A DNA stretch of 11,356 nucleotides from NCBI GenBank assembly GCA_020348185.1, contig CP070743.1, positions 1,180,133 through 1,191,488 of the forward strand. The letters run 5' to 3'. Source of the DNA: Nitrospirota bacterium. GTDB taxonomy: Bacteria; Nitrospirota; Nitrospiria; Nitrospirales; UBA8639. The notes under the pieces were generated by a model. It was not told the origin of the DNA. It did no database searches and saw only the letters and a program-made list of their open reading frames with translations. How positions within the stretch are numbered: position 1 is the first letter of the stretch; each line of letters opens with the position of its first letter. The translations under genes and the position numbers were made by a program. This document shows positions 6,535-11,356 of this stretch, in pieces.

Positions 6535-8283
6535 ATGAATCAGTTTTCTAGCCAAAATCAGGTAGTTGTTAGCCGCCACAGTCTCAATATTAGACAGAAA
6601 ATGAATCCATTTTTTATTTTTTTTCTTATCCTTGGTTGCCTGGTATTCATCGGTAGTGGAGCGATAGTTTCCTCGGTAATGGCAGCCGAGAACACGCAGT
6701 TCGACGAACAAACCCTCCTTACCACGGTTCAAGAGTATGCCCAGGCTGTGGCTCAAGGCGATATAATTCAGGCGGGGCAGCGTGATTTCGTGTGCCTCTA
6801 TCAGATGAAACTGGGGAAATTGGCTCTAGAAGGTCAATTCGCTGATCCGACTGCTCCCATTTATGAATGGTGTTCACAACGCAGAGTCGAAGCCCACGAG
6901 CGGGCCATTGCCCAGCGCGACCGGGCTCTGGATGCCGTGTGGCCGGGAAAAGGAAAGTTGGTGGATTTCGCCGATTTTCAACGGTTTTTCATCGCCGAGA
7001 CCGGTAGCCGTGAATTGGCCCCCTCCTTTTTTGTCATGCGCCAAATTGCCGTCATAGAACCAACTAATCCGTTCACCATTGAGTTGGTCAAAACATCCCC
7101 TCTACCTCATGCTTCATTTCGATTTGAAGACTATGACCCCGTCCAGGCCACTCCCACCACTATGGTGACCGTGCAAATTAACTATCCCAATCCCAATACG
7201 GCTCCCGTCTCCAATGCCTCGGGAACCGAGGATTGGGTTGTTCCATATAAAAAACGGCGCGGGGTGGTGAAGTCCGTGAAAGTCAATTGGGTGGTTCTTT
7301 CGGATTTAAAAAAATTGGGATTCCCTACGGATCACGCCGTTCTTGATATGCCTTTGGAGGGGGAATTTGGGACCACCATACCATTTGTCATTGAATCTGG
7401 CGGGTTTGCCCCTCATTCCACTGAATGGTGGGGACCTGGCGAGGATCCAGAAGCTTTGCAAGCTGCGGTGGAACAAGCCCAAGCCTCTTCAGATTCATAT
7501 GAAGCGATTATGATACTCAACCGGGTTCTTATCATTGAGCCTCAACACCAAGGTGCCTTGGATGCCCTGTCCCAGCAATTGTATAAAGGTATGTTGGCCT
7601 ATGGAGAGCGAATCCATGGTGTCCATCTTGAGCAGGAGGAGTTGGCCCGCCGGTTCAACGAGTTGTATTGGACGGTTATCTCTCAGACCGATCGATTTGA
7701 CTTGTCCGTTCATATGGAAATGGGCGGAAAACCGGAACCGATGCCGGCAGATTATCTTTATCGAATGATTCCGGTGATGGAGGCGATTGCCTCACTCCAA
7801 CCCGGAGACTTTGAAAACCGCCTTCGCCTCGGAATTGCTTATCGATGGGTCAATGACCAGCTTGCGGCTATCAATACGCCCCAAATCCTCTTGACGGAAA
7901 TCCCACCTGAGCAAACAGACTTGCATTCGAGAGTTCTTCTTGAACTCGCCTGGTCCCGAATCGGGAAAGTCGCCTGGAACAGGCATTTCGATGATCCTGA
8001 TATTTTGAAGGGGTATGAGGAGGCTGAAAGGGCTTTCAACATGACTCAAAACCACCTTGATAAATTTTCTGCAGCTTATGCCATGGCTTATAGCCTCGCA
8101 TTTCGTGTGGAACATGATAAGAAGGCCATGTTAGACCTTCTGAAGGAAGCCCGAGGTTATTTCGAACAGTTGCCAGGCGCGACCCCGGAAGCCTGGGCAT
8201 ACCTCCTTCAAAATGATACGCTCAAAGGGTTCGTCGATACTGATCCGTCCTTCAAGGCATTATTGGCCGCCAACATCCCATGA
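6535..8283 (+). CDS. Large exported protein with C-terminal TPR-like helical repeats, function unknown
   Basis: A 582-residue protein that I do not recognise as a named family. A polar N-terminus of about 21 residues precedes the hydrophobic segment NPFFIFFLILGCLVFIGSG (23-41) and a likely signal-peptidase site near VMA-AEN (about 50). It may be secreted or anchored by that helix. Residues 55-150 are mainly helical, with an NTF2-like flavour (EYAQAVAQGDIIQAGQRDF). Residues 165-270 look beta-rich. From about 318 a TPR-like pair appears (EAIMILNRVLIIEPQHQGALDALSQ), and the rest to the end is alpha-helical repeat ending DTDPSFKALLAANIP. Such repeats usually serve as protein-binding scaffolds. 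It follows the cupredoxin gene by 89 nt in the same direction, so shared expression in the periplasm is possible. No enzyme motif is visible. Two hairpins follow the stop codon. Confidence 0.8.
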   Translation: MNQFSSQNQVVVSRHSLNIRQKMNPFFIFFLILGCLVFIGSGAIVSSVMAAENTQFDEQTLLTTVQEYAQAVAQGDIIQAGQRDFVCLYQMKLGKLALEGQFADPTAPIYEWCSQRRVEAHERAIAQRDRALDAVWPGKGKLVDFADFQRFFIAETGSRELAPSFFVMRQIAVIEPTNPFTIELVKTSPLPHASFRFEDYDPVQATPTTMVTVQINYPNPNTAPVSNASGTEDWVVPYKKRRGVVKSVKVNWVVLSDLKKLGFPTDHAVLDMPLEGEFGTTIPFVIESGGFAPHSTEWWGPGEDPEALQAAVEQAQASSDSYEAIMILNRVLIIEPQHQGALDALSQQLYKGMLAYGERIHGVHLEQEELARRFNELYWTVISQTDRFDLSVHMEMGGKPEPMPADYLYRMIPVMEAIASLQPGDFENRLRLGIAYRWVNDQLAAINTPQILLTEIPPEQTDLHSRVLLELAWSRIGKVAWNRHFDDPDILKGYEEAERAFNMTQNHLDKFSAAYAMAYSLAFRVEHDKKAMLDLLKEARGYFEQLPGATPEAWAYLLQNDTLKGFVDTDPSFKALLAANIP

Positions 8284-8293
8284 TAGAACGACT

Positions 8294-8339
8294 CTCCAAC
8301 GCGAGAAACTCATGCACTTAGGAGACTCTCGCGTTGGAG
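8294..8339 (+). terminator. Strong hairpin after the TPR-like gene
   Basis: CTCCAACGCGAGA (8294-8306) and TCTCGCGTTGGAG (8327-8339) are a perfect 13-bp inverted repeat with a 20-nt loop, starting 11 nt after the TGA. No T-run follows. It may be a factor-assisted terminator, a 3' stabiliser, or the first half of a structured RNA together with the next hairpin. Confidence 0.5.
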
Positions 8340-8356
8340 GATCTTCCCGTGGTCTC

Positions 8357-8386
8357 GCAAGAATGCCCGCACTTATGCATTCTTGC
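8357..8386 (+). other. Second strong hairpin in the same gap
   Basis: GCAAGAATGC (8357-8366) and GCATTCTTGC (8377-8386) form a perfect 10-bp stem with a 10-nt loop CCGCACTTAT. The loop shares GCACTTA (8369-8375) with the loop of the preceding hairpin (8314-8320). The stems are unrelated in sequence. It lies about 95 nt before the regulator gene and could be part of that gene's leader. Confidence 0.45.
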
Positions 8387-8480
8387 CCGACAGTCCTCAA
8401 TGTTCCAATATAGATCGATCCTATCCCGATCAAGAGACATTTCCATTCATAGGTGAGACCCTTTAGCCTCCTTTTCCTTC

Positions 8481-9863
8481 ATGGAGCTCGATTTCCGAAA
8501 AAACCCTGGCATTCTGAGTAACATGGTGGATGCCATGGCCGACGGGGTATTCACCGTCGACAAGAGCGGAAATATTGTGGCTTGGAGCAGTGGGGCGGCG
8601 CGAATTACCGGCTATTCGAGTCAGGATGTCGTTGGAAAACCCTGCCATGTCTTAGAGGGACAAAACTGCAAAGGCTTCAGCTCGGTCACAGACATTTTGG
8701 CCAACCCTCAACCCCATCCCTGGGGAATTTGCAACCAGGAATGTAAGGTGCTTTCAAAGGATGGGCGTGAACTGTATCTCTATGGGAATGTCGCCCTGGT
8801 CAGGGATGAAGGCGGGAATGTGGCGGGAGCAATTGGCACGTTTACTGATTTAACGTCATTCATCCTCGACAATGAAAAAATAACCGTGTTGGAGGAACAA
8901 ACCAAATCACGTGATGCCTTTCAGCAATTGGTCGGCAAGAGTCAGGTCATGCAGGAAGTGTTTCGACGTTTACGCCTGGCTGCCCAGAGCGACGTCACGG
9001 TCTTGCTTACTGGAGAATCAGGAACCGGCAAGGAACTCGCCGCTCGTGCCGTTCATGCCCTCAGTAGTCGAAAAGACAAGCCATTCTATGCGATCAACTG
9101 TTCGGCTATCCCCGAAACACTTCTGGAAAGTGAACTATTCGGTCACGTGAAGGGGTCGTTTACCGGTGCCATTCGAGACAAGGCGGGCGTGTTCCAGGTC
9201 GCTGATGGAGGCACGCTGTTTTTGGACGAGATTGGTGACACGAGCCCCTTGCTCCAACTCAAACTCCTCCGGGTTCTTCAGGAAGGAGAAATACGCCGGG
9301 TCGGTGATGAGCGGGGCATCAAAATCAATGTGCGCTTACTCACGGCAACCAACCGGGACCTCAAAACCCTTTTAGCCTCTGGCCAGATACGGGAGGACTT
9401 TTACTACCGAATTAGGGTGTTTGAGATAAAGCTTCCTCCTTTGCGGGAGCGGCGTGAAGACCTCCCTCTTTTGGTGAATCACTTTATTGGTGAAGCCTCC
9501 CGAGCTCAGCAACGGCCAATCAGAGATATGGCGAAGGATGCGATGCAACACCTTATGCAGTATGCATGGCCCGGGAATGTGCGCGAGTTGAAAAATGCGA
9601 TTGAACATGCGTTCGTCACGGTCAGTGGCGACTGCCTCACCCTCCTGGATTTGCCTTCAGAGGTCAGAAGCGCCGGGCCCACGTCCTCTTCCTCTGCTCC
9701 CTTGCTCCAACCCACCCTTGACGAGAATTCAGAGCGAAAACGAATTGAGGAGGCCCTTCGGAAGACTCATGGTCGCAAAATGGAGGCTGCCAAGATCCTT
9801 GGCATGAGTCGCGTCACCCTCTGGAAAAAAATCAATCGTCTCGGAATTGAAATCCCCCATTAA
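8481..9863 (+). CDS. Sigma-54-dependent activator, cysteine-rich PAS + AAA+ + Fis HTH
   Basis: A 460-residue bacterial enhancer-binding protein. A PAS domain (about 10-125) holds four cysteines, C55, C63, C84 and C88 (KPCHVLEGQNC and GICNQEC). After a short coiled linker (128-147), the AAA+ domain (about 150-385) has Walker A GESGTGKE (178-185), the sigma-54 contact loop as GSFTGA (225-230; consensus GAFTGA), Walker B GGTLFLDEIGD (243-253), arginine-rich REDFYYRIRVF and the AWPGNVREL motif. The C-terminal Fis-type helix-turn-helix (about 418-458, GRKMEAAKILGMSRVTLWKKI) binds DNA. There is no receiver domain, so the PAS cysteines are the likely input, by redox change, persulfidation or a metal cluster. 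An in-frame TGA at 8454 and no clear Shine-Dalgarno leave ATG 8481 as the best start. It directly precedes a sigma-54 promoter and a persulfide-dioxygenase-like gene, its probable target. Confidence 0.92.
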   Translation: MELDFRKNPGILSNMVDAMADGVFTVDKSGNIVAWSSGAARITGYSSQDVVGKPCHVLEGQNCKGFSSVTDILANPQPHPWGICNQECKVLSKDGRELYLYGNVALVRDEGGNVAGAIGTFTDLTSFILDNEKITVLEEQTKSRDAFQQLVGKSQVMQEVFRRLRLAAQSDVTVLLTGESGTGKELAARAVHALSSRKDKPFYAINCSAIPETLLESELFGHVKGSFTGAIRDKAGVFQVADGGTLFLDEIGDTSPLLQLKLLRVLQEGEIRRVGDERGIKINVRLLTATNRDLKTLLASGQIREDFYYRIRVFEIKLPPLRERREDLPLLVNHFIGEASRAQQRPIRDMAKDAMQHLMQYAWPGNVRELKNAIEHAFVTVSGDCLTLLDLPSEVRSAGPTSSSSAPLLQPTLDENSERKRIEEALRKTHGRKMEAAKILGMSRVTLWKKINRLGIEIPH

Positions 9864-9894
9864 TGTTAACATGTTAAGTTAACATGTTAACATT
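9862..9894. promoter_or_regulatory. Perfect 33-bp palindrome, candidate activator-binding enhancer
   Basis: Two 16-bp arms, AATGTTAACATGTTAA (9862-9877) and TTAACATGTTAACATT (9879-9894), are exact inverted copies around a single G. Each arm contains TTAACATGTTAA, itself a 12-bp palindrome (9866-9877 and 9879-9890), so the site is two dyads 13 bp apart. It overlaps the regulator stop codon. Its centre is about 120-135 bp upstream of the -24/-12 promoter at 9998-10013, the usual place for a sigma-54 activator site. The stem is AT-only apart from a few pairs and is a poor intrinsic terminator. Confidence 0.65.
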
Positions 9895-10227
9895 CTGCCA
9901 TTAACATCACTTCTTTTCTATTTTTTCCAATCAAAAAATGTATCCATAAGTGTTTGGTTTTTATCATTTTTTTATTTTTTCCCCAAAACCATTCAATTGG
10001 CATTCCAATTGCTATCTTACTGGTCATGATGGTTACTAATTTCTGGAGGAAAACAGCATTAACAAATAATTTGATGTATAACACAATGAATTATTTAGAT
10101 AATTTCTGGATTAAGTTCTTTCCGTGGTCACTCTTACATCACTGGGGTTATAAAGGAACCTCTACATATCGTGGGATTGAAAGGCTTTAACCAAATTTAC
10201 CGAAATATAAAGAGAAAGGAAACCACC
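9895..10227 (+). other. AT-rich intergenic region and 5' leader
   Basis: This stretch of about 330 bp is far richer in A and T than its surroundings, with T-runs around 9915-9990. It holds the -24/-12 promoter (9998-10013) and then a leader of roughly 200 nt before the ATG at 10228, preceded by AAAGGA (10215-10220). A bendable AT-rich spacer between enhancer and promoter suits DNA looping. A 53-codon frame (10029-10190) exists but lacks a ribosome site at its start and any familiar sequence, so I do not call it a gene. Confidence 0.6.
9998..10013 (+). promoter_or_regulatory. Sigma-54 (-24/-12) promoter
   Basis: TGGCATTCCAATTGCT carries GG (9999-10000) and GC (10011-10012) separated by exactly 10 bp. 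It matches TGGCAC-N5-TTGCW with one deviation, T for C in the -24 element. Transcription would start near 10024, giving a leader of about 200 nt to the MBL-rhodanese gene. The position just downstream of a sigma-54 activator gene greatly strengthens the call. Confidence 0.75.
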
Positions 10228-11356
10228 ATGAACCTCAAACAGTATTACTTAGGATGTCTGGCACATGCCTCTTATATGATTGCCGATGAAGAAACCAAAA
10301 TAGCCGCCGTCGTCGATCCACAGCGGGATATTGATCAGTACATCCAGGATGCCGAAACAAATAAATGGGACATCCGCTATGTCTTTCTCACCCATTTTCA
10401 TGCGGATTTTCTCGCCGGTCATTTGGAGCTTCGGGAAAAAACCGGGGCTCAGATATGTTTGGGCGCCAATGCCACGGCGGAATATCCCTTTCGAGGACTC
10501 AAGGATGGCGACACGATCAATTTTGGACAGGTTCAGTTGCGCATTTTAGAAACTCCTGGCCATACCCCTGAGGGGATTTCTATTGTCGTCTCTGACTTGG
10601 ACCAAAGCAGCGGCAAACCCCATGCCGTCCTGACAGGCGATACCTTGTTCATCGGCGATGTGGGACGCCCGGACTTGATGGCATCTGTTGGCGTCAGTGC
10701 CAAGGAATTAGGCGGAATGCTTTACGACTCTCTGCACCAAAAACTGCTGGCGCTTCCAAACGAAACCTTAGTCTATCCGGCACATGGGGCCGGTTCCATG
10801 TGCGGGAAAAATCTCAGCACGGACACGGTCTCTACCATTGGCACGCAACGCTGGTACAACTACGCACTGCAGCCGATGAGCCGCAGTGAGTTCGTCAATC
10901 TTGTGGCCAGTGAGCAACCCGAAGCACCAGCCTACTTCGGCTATGATGCTCAACTTAATCGACAAAACCGGGAAACCTTAGATGCCGCCCGGAAGCATCA
11001 ACTGACGTCCCTCTCCGTCGAGGACATGATGAACCTCGTCAAGAAGGGGGCCCAAGTCTTAGATGTTCGTGAACCGGTGGATTTTGCTGGTGGGCATCTC
11101 GTCAATAGCATTAACATTGGCTTAAGCGGGAAATTTGCCACATGGGCAGGGATTGTTCTTAATCCCAAAACGCCGATCGTCCTCATCGCAGAAGGGGGAC
11201 GAGAGGAGGAAGCCATGACTCGCCTTGGTCGAATCGGATTCGATCAAGTTTCCGGCTATCTCGAGGACGGGATGATGAGCCTGAAGTCCAGGCCCGACCT
11301 TATCAGGCGTACGACTCGAATTACCGCAGCCACATTAGCGGAAACCCTGACTACCT
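10228..11356 (+). CDS. MBL-fold/rhodanese protein, persulfide dioxygenase-like (3' end outside window)
   Basis: 376 codons are visible from ATG 10228 (AAAGGA 7 nt upstream), open at the right edge. The N-terminal part (1 to about 250) is a metallo-beta-lactamase domain: THFHADFLAGH with H56, H58 and D60, TPGHTPEG with H112, and TGDTLFIGDVGRPDL with D138. H56, H112 and D138 correspond to the iron ligands of ETHE1-type persulfide dioxygenases. A rhodanese domain follows (about 260-360) with VLDVREPVDFAGGH (277-290), but its active loop reads LIAEGGREEE (319-328) with no cysteine where CxxGxR is expected. This arrangement resembles CstB-like proteins, in which a second rhodanese domain with the active cysteine may follow; that part lies outside. 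The likely role is oxidation of glutathione or other low-molecular-weight persulfide to sulfite in the cytosol. Control by the upstream sigma-54 activator is inferred. Confidence 0.88.
   Translation, partial: MNLKQYYLGCLAHASYMIADEETKIAAVVDPQRDIDQYIQDAETNKWDIRYVFLTHFHADFLAGHLELREKTGAQICLGANATAEYPFRGLKDGDTINFGQVQLRILETPGHTPEGISIVVSDLDQSSGKPHAVLTGDTLFIGDVGRPDLMASVGVSAKELGGMLYDSLHQKLLALPNETLVYPAHGAGSMCGKNLSTDTVSTIGTQRWYNYALQPMSRSEFVNLVASEQPEAPAYFGYDAQLNRQNRETLDAARKHQLTSLSVEDMMNLVKKGAQVLDVREPVDFAGGHLVNSINIGLSGKFATWAGIVLNPKTPIVLIAEGGREEEAMTRLGRIGFDQVSGYLEDGMMSLKSRPDLIRRTTRITAATLAETLTT

Noticed and set aside
9862..9894. Palindrome as intrinsic terminator of the regulator gene
   Set aside because: The stem is nearly all A-T and no T-run follows at once; tandem dyads and spacing to the -24/-12 box fit an activator site better. 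A dual role cannot be excluded.
10029..10190. 53-codon plus-strand frame in the leader of the MBL-rhodanese gene
   Set aside because: Its ATG has no ribosome site, the composition follows the AT-rich spacer, and no motif is seen. GGAGGA at 10045-10050 has no in-frame start codon at a suitable distance.

Overview
The window looks like a chromosomal segment of a free-living bacterium, most likely a Nitrospira-type member of the Nitrospirota. This is an inference. It rests on a long, inverted-ended intergenic repeat (1901-2068, ends GCAGGATGTTG.../...CATCCTGC) of a kind I associate with Nitrospira genomes, plus moderate GC and a gene mix of periplasmic cupredoxin, sulfur-detoxification and sigma-54 control. 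No rRNA, tRNA, CRISPR array, transposase or phage gene is visible.

Layout. (1) Left edge, minus strand: the N-terminal part of an exported EF-hand protein (1-529), running off the window. (2) Plus strand: a TIGR00300/LOR-SDH-type ornithine cyclodeaminase candidate (663-1901) and an ArgZ/AgrE-type arginine dihydrolase candidate (2104-2904), separated by the long repeat. Together they could convert arginine to proline through ornithine; cyanobacteria fuse the same two domains in AgrE. (3) A small HNH endonuclease-like protein (3044-3406), convergent with a minus-strand pair. That pair is the pseudokinase AMPylase selO (4246-5715) followed by a membrane zinc metallopeptidase of the YugP type (3477-4160). 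Related GC-rich palindromes in opposite orientation lie on either side of selO. (4) Plus strand: an exported cupredoxin (5999-6445) and a large exported helical-repeat protein of unknown function (6535-8283), followed by two strong hairpins. (5) Plus strand: a PAS-AAA+-Fis sigma-54 activator with four cysteines in its PAS domain (8481-9863). Next come a perfect 33-bp palindrome, an AT-rich spacer with a near-consensus -24/-12 promoter (9998-10013), and an MBL-fold/rhodanese persulfide-dioxygenase-like gene (10228 to the right edge).

Region 5 is the most interesting. It reads as a complete control circuit: a cysteine-bearing activator, a candidate enhancer about 145 bp upstream of the predicted start site, a sigma-54 promoter and a sulfane-sulfur-handling target. 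It resembles in logic the FisR system that controls persulfide oxidation genes in Proteobacteria, but the sensor here is a PAS domain and the downstream enzyme has a cysteine-less rhodanese module.
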